DNA of 64,000 bases, from contig CAWINX010000003.1 in NCBI GenBank assembly GCA_963837585.1, positions 434,001 through 498,000 of the forward strand. The letters run 5' to 3'. This document shows, in pieces, positions 37,838-45,199 of this stretch. Under the pieces are notes generated by a model. The model had not been told where the DNA came from and made no database searches. It saw only the letters and a list, made by a program, of their open reading frames with translations. The position numbers and the translations under genes were made by a program. The stretch comes from CAWINX01 sp963837585 (GTDB lineage: Bacteria > Actinomycetota > Thermoleophilia > Solirubrobacterales > 70-9). Numbering within the stretch: position 1 is the stretch's first letter; each line of letters begins with the position of its first letter.

Positions 37838-38761
37838 GTGAGCAAGCTCGTGCGCATGCCGGAGCTGGCAGAGCTTCGGGCGTTCTGCGCGGCCGTCGAC
37901 CTCGGCAGCCTCGGCAAGGCAGCGCGACTACTGCGGGTCAGCCAGCCGGCGCTCTCCAAGCGGCTGCGGGCGTTGGAGGCGGTCACCGGGTCCCAGTTGC
38001 TGGAGCGCTCGCCGCGCGGCGTCACCCCCACGGCCGCCGGAGAGAAGCTCTACGCGGCGGCGCGACGGCTGCTCGCCGAGGCGGAGGCGGTCGAGACTCT
38101 GATGGAGGGCCTGGGGGCGGATCAGGCGCCGGTGCGGCTGGCGGTCAGCCCGACCATCGCCGAATTCGTGCTGCCGGCGATGCTGGTCGAGCTGGAGAGC
38201 CGCCACGACCGGCACCTCTCGATTGAGCTGTCGATCGCCAACTCCTCCACGACCAGAGAGATGGTCCTCGAGGGGCGTTCCGACATCGGCGTCGGGGTGG
38301 CGGACGGATCCGAGTCGGGCGCGACCGGGATCTGCGAATCGCCGTTCTGCACGGATGAGATCGTCGTCGCGGTGCCCGCGGGCCACACCTGGGCGGGCGT
38401 CGAGGCGATCGATCCGGCGGAGTTCGTCGAGACGCGGATGATCATGCGCGACCCCGGCGCCAGTAGCCGCCGCGCGGTCAGCGGCGCGCTCAAGGCGGCG
38501 GGGATGTCCCTGGCGCCGCCCCTGACGGAGATCGGCAGCACCTCGACCGCAATCGCCACCGCCCTCTCCGAGGGCGCGCCGGCCCTGCTCTCCTCTCTCG
38601 CGCTTTCCTCGGCGACCGCCCAGGGACTGCTGGTTCGCAGGGTTGTCGGCCTGCGCTTCGAGCGCAGTTTCGCGGTGATCCACAGCAGTGAGGAGAGCCT
38701 CTCGAGCGCTGCTCGCTCCCTCGCGCGCCACCTTCTCGAGGCCGGCCCGGCCCAGTCATAA
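37838..38761 (+). CDS. LysR-family transcriptional regulator
   Basis: This is an intact 307-residue regulator. The N-terminal helix-turn-helix is GSLGKAARLLRVSQPALSKR (residues about 25-44), followed by the LysR linker LEAVTGSQLLERSPRGVTPT. The effector domain follows (VRLAVSPTIAEFVLPAMLVE and VVAVPAGHTWAG). It starts with GTG 37838, 31 bases after the hydrolase gene. The cupredoxin gene begins 88 bases downstream on the same strand. Its targets are probably its neighbours, but no divergent promoter exists here to prove it. Confidence 0.9.
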   Translation: MSKLVRMPELAELRAFCAAVDLGSLGKAARLLRVSQPALSKRLRALEAVTGSQLLERSPRGVTPTAAGEKLYAAARRLLAEAEAVETLMEGLGADQAPVRLAVSPTIAEFVLPAMLVELESRHDRHLSIELSIANSSTTREMVLEGRSDIGVGVADGSESGATGICESPFCTDEIVVAVPAGHTWAGVEAIDPAEFVETRMIMRDPGASSRRAVSGALKAAGMSLAPPLTEIGSTSTAIATALSEGAPALLSSLALSSATAQGLLVRRVVGLRFERSFAVIHSSEESLSSAARSLARHLLEAGPAQS

Positions 38762-38849
38762 CCAGGGGTTATCGCTTCGTCAACCGGTCGAGGTCTACCG
38801 CGATCGGGCTCGGGGATCGATGCTGGCATGGCAACTAAAGGAGGAAGCC

Positions 38850-39392
38850 ATGCCGGAAACACCCAACGACAGGAGACACGATTCGGGTTTCACTCAGCTG
38901 GCCGCGACAGTGGCTGTGCTGCTCTCGATGGCCGCGCTGTTGGCCGTCGCCTTCAAGCTGGACAACAGCAACAACACGCAGACCGCAACCGCCGCGACGG
39001 GAATGGGCATGAACGGCGACGGCAGCGCCGCGGCCGCTTCGGACCGCGAAAGCGTCAAGCTGGTGATCAAGTCCGACGAGGAGAAGGGCAAGATGGGCTC
39101 CGACGGCGCCTGGCACGATGCCTTCCTGCCCGCCGACTTCTCGGTCAGGGCCGGTGCGACGGTCAGCGTCACGGTCTACAACTACGACGACATGCCGCAC
39201 ACCTTCACCTCGGACGGGCTGGGCACCAACCAGACGATCGCCGGCGGTGCCGAGGACAAGGCGAGCGTGACGACATTCACCTTCCACGCTCCGCAGAAGG
39301 CGGGTAGCTACGACTGGTACTGCGCGCTGCCCTGCGACCCGTGGGCGATGACCCACAACGGGTTCATGCGCGGGCGCGTCACAGTCACATGA
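38850..39392 (+). CDS. Membrane-anchored cupredoxin domain protein
   Basis: This 180-residue protein has an N-terminal membrane anchor (AATVAVLLSMAALLAVAF) and an extracytoplasmic cupredoxin domain. Candidate copper ligands are the histidine in YDDMPHTFTSDG and the cluster YCALPCDPWAMTHNGFM, which reads C-x3-C-x6-H-x3-M. Cytochrome oxidase subunit II CuA is C-x3-C-x3-H-x2-M, so this is CuA-like with longer spacing. It may accept or donate electrons, or sense copper. A perfect Shine-Dalgarno, AAAGGAGG, lies 6 bases before ATG 38850. A terminator hairpin follows at 39414. Confidence 0.8.
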   Translation: MPETPNDRRHDSGFTQLAATVAVLLSMAALLAVAFKLDNSNNTQTATAATGMGMNGDGSAAAASDRESVKLVIKSDEEKGKMGSDGAWHDAFLPADFSVRAGATVSVTVYNYDDMPHTFTSDGLGTNQTIAGGAEDKASVTTFTFHAPQKAGSYDWYCALPCDPWAMTHNGFMRGRVTVT

Positions 39393-39413
39393 ACGGCCGG
39401 TAACGGTCCCTCC

Positions 39414-39446
39414 AACACGATCGGCCGCCTCGGCGGCCGTCGTGTT
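39414..39446 (+). terminator. Terminator hairpin after the cupredoxin gene
   Basis: AACACGA-t-CGGCCGCC pairs with GGCGGCCG-TCGTGTT around a two-base loop, a 15-bp stem with one bulge. It lies 22 bases after the stop. Confidence 0.75.
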
Positions 39447-39564
39447 TCCGGAGAAGTACGGAAGCGACTCTGCGGTCCCTCCCGGATGGCGCCGCCCCGG
39501 CTCGCTCCTAGGGTGGGTGGGTCGCGCGGGCACCGAGCCCACGCACGACGCCTGGAGGCCAGCC

Positions 39565-39915
39565 GTGGCAAAGGACTACCCCGCTATCTATGACCACCTG
39601 CAGGAGATGATTGGCCGGCTTGGCGAGCAATCCCCCGACGTGATGGCCGGCTTTGGCGCCCTGCATGAGGCAACCAGCGGCGACGGTGCGCTGGACGCCA
39701 AGACGAAGGAGCTGATCGCCCTCTCGATCGGCATCGCCGTCCACTGCGACGGCTGCATCTCCTACCACATCCACGACGCGCTGGAGGCCGGCGCGAGTCG
39801 CGAGGAGATCATCGAGACGATCGGCGTCGCGGTGATGATGGGCGGCGGCCCCTCGGTCGTCTACGGGTGCGAAGCGCTGGAGGCGGTCGAGCAGTTCCAG
39901 CTGGCGCCGGCGTAG
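39565..39915 (+). CDS. AhpD-like carboxymuconolactone decarboxylase family protein
   Basis: This 116-residue AhpD-fold protein has the redox motif VHCDGCISYHIHDALEAG (HC-x2-C-x3-H), typical of alkylhydroperoxidase-like proteins. AGASREEIIETIGVAVMMGG follows. It probably reduces peroxides or works as a thiol-disulfide carrier in the cytoplasm. GTG 39565 is chosen because GGAGG lies about 9 bases upstream and the family begins near AKDYPAIYDHL; longer in-frame starts lie in unconserved sequence. The frame is intact. Confidence 0.9.
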   Translation: MAKDYPAIYDHLQEMIGRLGEQSPDVMAGFGALHEATSGDGALDAKTKELIALSIGIAVHCDGCISYHIHDALEAGASREEIIETIGVAVMMGGGPSVVYGCEALEAVEQFQLAPA

Positions 39916-39956
39916 GTCAAGCGGCCGCGCTAGATGGCTGATTCCACGGGAACCAG

Positions 39957-40113
39957 GCCGGCGGTTCCGCGGAACCGCCTCAGTCATCGTGATCTCGCAC
40001 TTCCTGACCGCCGCCTCCTCGCGACTGTCCGCAACCACCTGAAATCAACCAGCGGAGCGCCCGCCGCCGGTGTAACGCGTAGGTGGTCTATTTGCCCACC
40101 TACGCGTTACACC
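39957..40113 (-). repeat. Composite 157-bp element, left (inverted) copy
   Basis: This block is the reverse complement of 55929-56086 with one indel and very few other differences. One end is a 20-bp perfect palindrome, GGCGGTTCCGCGGAACCGCC. The other end is the 45-bp palindrome P4 (40069-40113). The 90 bases between have no symmetry, and on the minus strand they can encode a peptide starting MVADSREEAAVRKCEITMTE, shared by both copies. There are no terminal target duplications and no transposase, so it may be a non-autonomous element or a structured RNA gene. Confidence 0.85.
40069..40113. repeat. 45-bp palindromic element, copy P4
   Basis: The ends are GGTGTAACGCGTAGGTGG and CCACCTACGCGTTACACC, a perfect 18-bp stem around tctatttgc. 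It forms one end of the 157-bp composite element. Confidence 0.9.
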
Positions 40114-40141
40114 GCTGATGACATCCCAAGTCTTCCTTGCC

Positions 40142-40186
40142 GGTGTAACGCGTAAGGGGGCTATTTGCCCGCCTACGCGTTACACC
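40142..40186. repeat. 45-bp palindromic element, copy P5
   Basis: The ends are GGTGTAACGCGTAAGGGGGC and GCCCGCCTACGCGTTACACC; two positions in the stem are mismatched. It lies 28 bases after P4, so two copies are again close together, as with P1 and P2. Confidence 0.86.
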
Positions 40187-40266
40187 GAGGCGATGTCCCT
40201 CGATTCTCTGCGGTGCGACAGGGGATGCGTGCGTTATTTCGGGTGCGCGGTCGTGGAATCACTCAT

Positions 40267-40445
40267 CTAGGCGAGGGTTATCCGCTCCATGTAGCCGAGG
40301 TCGTCCTCCGGCTCAACCTCATAGGCGATTCCCGGCGTGTGGTCGAGCTCCATGGCGAGCTTGCGCACCGCCTCGTCGCCGGACTCGGCCTCGACCACGG
40401 CCTTCTTCCGCTCGCGGTGCTCCTGCCATGAGACAGCGAATCGCA
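40267..40445 (-). CDS. Small hypothetical protein
   Basis: This is a 59-residue acidic protein with no recognised domain. It reads MRFAVSWQEHRERKKAVVEA at the start and ends DDLGYMERITLA. The alternation of charged residues and the segment ESGDEAVRKLAMELDHTPG look like a real folded small protein. A GTG at 40467 would add seven residues. It sits alone between the repeat cluster P4/P5 and a divergent HTH gene whose start is 109 bases away. Coding status is likely but not certain. Confidence 0.5.
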
Positions 40446-40554
40446 TCTGCTGAGCGTAGCCGTCCACCCGTAGACCGGGGTAACTGACCGACTTGATCTG
40501 AAGTAGCTTGAGGAAAAAGGCAGGTTTTTCTCAACATCAACTAGACTTTCCCGC

Positions 40555-41306
40555 ATGCCGAGCGTGGCCGAGAGCGAGCAACTCGCCGAGAACATCATTC
40601 GCCTCCGCCGCGCCGAGCGCGTGGCCGCGGCCGCTCCCGACGTATCGCCGGTTCGCCGCGCCCTCGAAGCGCAGCTCGGCCCCACCCTCTCGCGCTCCCG
40701 GGCGGCGCGGATCTTTGGGATCAGCCAGACCGCTCTCGATCGCTGGGTCGCCGCGGGTCAGGTCCCGATCGTCCTCACTCCAAGTGGCCGCAGGGAGGTT
40801 CCCCGGCAGTTCGCGATCGAAGTCGCCGAGGCGATCGCCGAGTTGAGGGAAAGGGGACGGGGCCGCCATCCTCTCGCCGCCGCGCTGGCCGCCCGCCGCG
40901 AGGGGCGGCTCGCGGCGGCGGGAGGGGCGGTTCCGCCGGCCGCGGGCGCGAGAGGGGGTCGGCTCCGACCGACTCCTCGCCGCCGACCGCTCCCAGCGGC
41001 CACCGAACCGCCGAGCGGCGCAGCCTGGCCTACCACGAGATCGTCGCCGAGCGCCTCGGCGAGCCGCTCCTCGGCGAGCCGCTGGTCGAGGAGGCGCGGG
41101 AGCGGGTCGAGCGGTTGGCGTCGGAGGGGCGCCTGCACCCTCGTTATGCCGAGCGTTGGCGCGAGCTTCTCTCCCGACCGATCGCCGAGATCGCCCGAGC
41201 GATCTCAGCCGACGACCAGGAGGGGAGGGACCTGCGCCAGAACAGCCCGTTCGCGGGCGTGCTCAATGAGCAGGAGCGCCGCCGGATAATCGAGGCGGTT
41301 CGTTGA
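40555..41306 (+). CDS. HTH-domain protein paired with a DUF6036 nucleotidyltransferase (antitoxin-like)
   Basis: The N-terminus has a helix-turn-helix of excisionase/MerR kind: LSRSRAARIFGISQTALDRW followed by VAAGQVPIVLTPSGRREVPR. The C-terminus, in another frame after shifts near 40950-41020, is AYHEIVAERLGEPLLGEPLV, then ASEGRLHPRYAERWRELLSR and ends NEQERRRIIEAVR. Total length is about 250 residues. Seven bases later comes a DUF6036 nucleotidyltransferase, so the pair looks like a toxin-antitoxin or related two-gene module with this protein as DNA-binding partner. That role is inferred from architecture. Confidence 0.65.
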
Positions 41307-41313
41307 GCGGGTC

Positions 41314-41871
41314 ATGAGGCGCCGGGAGCTCGAGCACGTCATCCGCGCCGCGGCCGCCGTCACCGGGGACGACGAGCTCGTCATCGTCGGCAGTCAGGCG
41401 ATCCTCGGTCAGTTCCCCGAAGCGCCCGAGTCGCTGCTCGTCTCTCGCGAGGCCGACGTCTATCCCCGCAACCATCCCGAGCGCGGCGATGAGATCGACG
41501 GCAGCCTCGGCGACGGCTCTTACTTCGACGCGACCTACGGCTACTACGCGCACGCGGTCGGGCCGGAGACGGCGACGCTTCCCTCCGGCTGGGAGGAGCG
41601 GCTCGTCCCGATCCAAAACGAGAACACCGCCGGCGCCACCGGTTGGTGCCTCGAAATCCACGACCTGCTGCTGTCCAAGTGCGTCGCCGGGCGCGACCGC
41701 GACTGGGAGTTCGCCGAGGAGGTACTCCGCCACGGCCTCGCCGATCCCGCTGAGCTGCGCCGGCGCGCCGCCGACCTGCCGCTCGCCGGCGAGCGGCGCG
41801 AAGCGGTCCTGCGCGCCGTCGAAGGCGTGATCGCGCGGGGTGGGTCCGACGTCGATAAGAGGCTGTCGTAA
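41314..41871 (+). CDS. DUF6036-type nucleotidyltransferase-like protein
   Basis: This 185-residue protein has a minimal nucleotidyltransferase-like core. ELVIVGSQAILGQFPEAPES is the G-S motif, and SREADVYPRNHPERGDEIDG carries the acidic residue pattern. CLEIHDLLLSKCVAGRDRDW is the helix often seen in AbiEii/MNT-like proteins. The frame is intact. It follows the HTH gene by 7 bases and its stop TAA overlaps the ATG of the first fluoride channel (TAATG). Function is unknown; AbiEii-like proteins can modify tRNA or proteins, which is the basis for the toxin-like guess. Confidence 0.72.
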   Translation: MRRRELEHVIRAAAAVTGDDELVIVGSQAILGQFPEAPESLLVSREADVYPRNHPERGDEIDGSLGDGSYFDATYGYYAHAVGPETATLPSGWEERLVPIQNENTAGATGWCLEIHDLLLSKCVAGRDRDWEFAEEVLRHGLADPAELRRRAADLPLAGERREAVLRAVEGVIARGGSDVDKRLS

Positions 41872-42275
41872 TGCAACTGCCGCGACTCGACCGCCGTGAG
41901 CTCGCCGCGATCTACGCCGGTGGGACGATCGGCGCGCTGGCGCGGGTGGGCCTGGCGCAGGCAGCGCCCCACGGCGCCGCCTCCTGGCCGTGGGCGACCT
42001 TCGCCGCCAACATGGCCGGGGCGCTGCTGCTCGGCTACTTCGTCACCCGCCTGCAGGAGCGCCTGCCTCCCTCCAGCTACCGGCGTCCCTTCCTGGGGAC
42101 GGGGCTCTGCGGCGCTCTCACCACCTTCTCGACCCTTCAGCTCGAGCTGTTCGGGATGCTCGACGCCGGCCGGCTCGGCCTCGCCGTCGCCTACGCCGCG
42201 GCGACCATCGTCTGCGGCTTCGCCTGCGTCCACCTGGCGACCGCGGCGGTGCGCCGCACCAGGATGGCGCGATGA
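41871..42275 (+). CDS. crcB: Fluoride channel FluC/CrcB, first subunit
   Basis: This is a small membrane protein of 134 residues that lets fluoride leave the cell. It has about four membrane helices. AGGTIGALARVGL, WATFAANMAGALLLGYFVTR and the pore motif GALTTFSTLQLELFG (TTFST) are the Fluc signatures. It is followed by a second crcB gene, so the channel is probably a heterodimer, as in many Gram-positives. The ATG overlaps the stop of the preceding gene. No fluoride riboswitch is visible, since there is no upstream gap. Confidence 0.93.
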   Translation: MQLPRLDRRELAAIYAGGTIGALARVGLAQAAPHGAASWPWATFAANMAGALLLGYFVTRLQERLPPSSYRRPFLGTGLCGALTTFSTLQLELFGMLDAGRLGLAVAYAAATIVCGFACVHLATAAVRRTRMAR

Positions 42276-42691
42276 GTGGGGTGGCGCGATGCGGCGAGGG
42301 CCCGACGAGCGGCGGCGGACGCCCGATGAGCGCGGCGACCTGGATCGGCGTCGCCCTGCTCGGCGGAGCCGCGGCGCTCGCTCGCTTCCTCCTCGATGCC
42401 GCCCTCTCCGAGCGCGCTGCCGGCCCCTTCCCGGCGGGCACATTCGCCGTCAACCTCAGCGGCGCCGCCGCCCTCGGCCTCCTCGCCGGCGCCGCCCTGC
42501 ACGGCGCCGCGCTGACGATCGTCGCCGGCGGCGGCCTCGGCTCCTACACCACCTTCTCCACCTGGATGTTCGAGTCCCACCGGCTCGGCGAGGCCGGCCG
42601 CGCCGAGCTGGTCTGGCTCAACGTCGGCCTCTCGCTCGCCGTCGGCCTGGCGGCTCTCACCCTCGGCCACTGGTTGGGAGGGGTCCTGTGA
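42272..42691 (+). CDS. crcB: Fluoride channel FluC/CrcB, second subunit
   Basis: This is the second Fluc subunit. WIGVALLGGAAALARFLLDA, GTFAVNLSGAAALGLLAGAA and the TTFST motif in GSYTTFSTWMFESHRL are clear. An ATG at 42272 overlaps the previous stop (ATGA) but gives 18 extra, unconserved residues; ATG 42326 (MSAATWIGVALLGG) may be the real start. The stop overlaps the GTG of the DUF190 gene (GTGA), so all three genes are likely translated together. Confidence 0.92.
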   Translation: MSGVARCGEGPTSGGGRPMSAATWIGVALLGGAAALARFLLDAALSERAAGPFPAGTFAVNLSGAAALGLLAGAALHGAALTIVAGGGLGSYTTFSTWMFESHRLGEAGRAELVWLNVGLSLAVGLAALTLGHWLGGVL

Positions 42692-43790
42692 GCGGTCGGG
42701 CGGAAGAGGCCGGGACGCCGCCCCCCGCGGGCGGGGAGGCGCTGAAGCTCGTCTTCTACTTCGGCGAGCACGACCGCCACGACGGTCGCTTCCTCTCGGA
42801 GGAGATCCTCGACCTGTTCGAGCGCCGCCGGCTTACGACCAGCGCGCTGCTGCGCGGCGCCGAGGGCTTCGGCGCCGGACAGCGGCTGCAGACCGACCGC
42901 CTCCTCTCCCTCTCCGAGGACCTGCCGCTGGTCGCCGTCGCCGTCGATGAGCGCGAGCGGATCGAGGCCACGGTCGCCGAGCTGGTCGAGATTGCCGGCG
43001 ACGGCCTCCTCACCCTGGAGCGCGCCCGTTTCGCCGCCGCGGGCCACACGCCGGATCATGAGCCGCACGAGGAGGTCAAACTCACCGTCTATACCGGCCG
43101 GCGCGAGCGGCTCGGGGGGGCGCCCGCCCACGTCGGCGTGGTCGAGGCCCTCCATCGCCACGGCGTCGCCGGCGCCACCGTCCTGATCGGCGTCGACGGC
43201 ACCTCGCGCGGCCGGCGCCTGCGGGCCCGCTTCTTCGCCGCCAACGCCGCCGTGCCGGCGATGACGATTGCGGTCGGCGAGCGCAGTCGAATCGCCGCCG
43301 CCCTCGCCGAGATAAACGACTCCGCCGACCCGCCGCCGGCCACCCTGGAGGCGATCCGGGTCTGCCGCAGGGACGGTCGCGCCCTCGCCGACCCGCGTCC
43401 GCTTTTCGACGCCGCCGCGGACGACGAGCCGCCGGGGACGACGCCGCCGGGGACGCAGCCGCCCCCGGCGTCTGGACGAAGCTGATGGTCTACTGCTCGG
43501 AGCGTTCCGAGCACGAGGGGCGCGCCCTGCACCTCGAGCTGATCCGCCGCCTGCGGGCGGAGGGCGCGGCGGGGGCGACCGCCCTGCGCGGCGTCTGGGG
43601 ATACCACGGCGACCACCCCCCGCACGGCGACCGCCTGCTGGCGCTGCGCCGCCACGTCCCGATCGCCACGGTCGTCGTCGACACCCCGTCACGTTCCCGG
43701 CGCTGGTTCGAGATCGCCGCCGAGTTGACCGCGGAGACAGGCCTCGTCACCGTCGAGACGGTCTCCAGCGCCGTCCGCCCCTCCCTCTAA
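42688..43790 (+). CDS. DUF190 protein with three DUF190 domains
   Basis: DUF190 proteins often sit beside fluoride channels; their function is not known. Three repeats of the domain are visible. The first has LKLVFYFGEHDRHDGRFLSE, the second VKLTVYTGRRERLGGAPAHV and VVEALHRHGVAGATVLIGVD, the third LMVYCSERSEHEGRALHLEL and VPIATVVVDTPSRSRRWFEI. The third lies one frame off after an extra base near 43470; reading VWTKLMVYC across that point joins it to the second. If the shift is real, there are two genes (42688-43485 and 43485-43790, overlapping TGATG). The N-terminal GTG overlaps the crcB stop. Confidence 0.78.
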
Positions 43791-43803
43791 TTTGGATTTA
43801 GAG

Positions 43804-44802
43804 ATGAGCGAGCAGACGCTGATCGACAGCCTCGAAACGCCGCCGCGGGTGCCGCTGGCCGACCTCGTCGAGGGCCAGCTGGTGAAGGGCGTCTACGCCG
43901 TCCGCGAGCGCGAGCTGCGCCGCAAGCGCAACGGCGAGCCCTGGCTGCGGCTGATGGTCGGCGACTCCAGCGGCGCCGTCGAGGCGATCGCCTGGGACGA
44001 CTCCGAGGCGCGCTACGCGCTCGCCGCCCCCGGCGCCGCCGTCTTCGTCGCCGGCGTCTATGAGGTCAGCGACCGCTGGGGCTCGAAAATCAAGCTCACC
44101 GAGCTGCGCGAGGCGACGCCGGAGGAGTACCGGCCCGAGGACCTCGCCGTCGAGTCAGAGGTTTCCTTCGACCGCCTCGAGGCCGACCTGCGGTCGCTGC
44201 TGGAGACCGTCCAGAACCCCCAGCTGGGCGAGTTGCTCGACCGCTTCTTCGGCGAGGACTCGCCGATCTGGGAGCGCTTCCGCGACGCTCCGGCGGCCAA
44301 GGTCTACCACCAGGCCTACCGCCACGGGCTGCTCGAGCACACCCTCTCGGTCGCCCAGGCGGTCAGCGCCGCCGCCGCCTTCTTCCCCGGCATCGACCGC
44401 GACGTCGCGGTCACCGGCGCCCTGGTCCATGACATCGGCAAGACCGAGGCCTACAACGACGACCCGCTTGCGATCGACCTCACCGACCTCGGCCGCCTCC
44501 AGGGAGAGATCCCGCTCGGCTACTACCTGGTGCGCCGCCAGATCGAGGAGATCCCCGGCTTCGACCCCTCCCTGGCTCAAGCGGTTCTCCACATCGTCCT
44601 CAGTCACCACGGCTCGCTCGAGCACGGCTCGCCGGTCGTCCCCGCCACCCGCGAGGCGGTCCTGGTCCACATGATCGACAACCTCGGCGGCCGGCTCGGC
44701 AGCTTCGACCGCCTCGAGCGCGAGCTCCCCGCCGGCGAGTCCTGGTCCCGCTTCGACCGAGCCCTCTCAGGCTCGGCCTACTTCGGCCAGCGCGCCGCCT
44801 GA
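43804..44802 (+). CDS. HD-domain 3'-5' exoribonuclease, YhaM-like
   Basis: This intact 332-residue protein has an N-terminal OB-fold (residues about 15-110, including GEPWLRLMVGDSSGAVEAIA) and an HD domain. HGLLEHTLSVAQAVSAAAAF gives the first histidine. GALVHDIGKTEAYND is the HD motif. LSHHGSLEHGSPVVPATREA is the later histidine region. OB plus HD is the architecture of YhaM-type exoribonucleases, which shorten RNA from the 3' end. It stands alone between the fluoride locus and a convergent small membrane protein gene. Confidence 0.88.
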   Translation: MSEQTLIDSLETPPRVPLADLVEGQLVKGVYAVRERELRRKRNGEPWLRLMVGDSSGAVEAIAWDDSEARYALAAPGAAVFVAGVYEVSDRWGSKIKLTELREATPEEYRPEDLAVESEVSFDRLEADLRSLLETVQNPQLGELLDRFFGEDSPIWERFRDAPAAKVYHQAYRHGLLEHTLSVAQAVSAAAAFFPGIDRDVAVTGALVHDIGKTEAYNDDPLAIDLTDLGRLQGEIPLGYYLVRRQIEEIPGFDPSLAQAVLHIVLSHHGSLEHGSPVVPATREAVLVHMIDNLGGRLGSFDRLERELPAGESWSRFDRALSGSAYFGQRAA

Positions 44803-44815
44803 CGCCTTTCGATTC

Positions 44816-45170
44816 TTAGAACTTCCGCGTGCAGCGCTGGATCCGGGTGACGTTGCCGCTCGCCCTCCGAATGCAGTGGACGAGGCGCTGCGGGTTGCCG
44901 CCCGCGTGGCTGCTGGTTGCGTGGAACGACTGGCGAACCTGGCGCTGGACCTGGCGGTCGACGCTCTGGAACGTCTTGGAAAGGTCATTCAGGCCACTGT
45001 TCTCGAAATGACTTCTGGATCGTCTCGTTGCTCGTCTTGATCGCGTTGTCGGTCGTCTTCAAGACCGGCTTGACGATGAAGAGGTAGACGGCGGCGAGGA
45101 TGCCGACGGTGACCAGTAGCCGGATAATCCCCGAAGTTACGCTGCCGAAGAGGTTGCGCAGGATGTCCAT
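44816..45170 (-). CDS. Small membrane-anchored protein of unknown function
   Basis: This protein of about 117 residues has one N-terminal membrane segment, GIIRLLVTVGILAAVYLFIV, then a polar linker (TTDNAIKTSNETIQKSF). After removing one extra T near 45003, the frame continues ENSGLNDLSKTFQSVDRQVQ and ends IQRCTRKF at a TAA. The C-terminal part is rich in Q, R and S with two cysteines. No family is recognised. It is convergent with the HD gene (14-bp gap) and divergent from the PafBC gene (30-bp gap). Confidence 0.6.
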
Positions 45171-45199
45171 GGGACTTGCTGGAGACTATCCTGCCCCCC

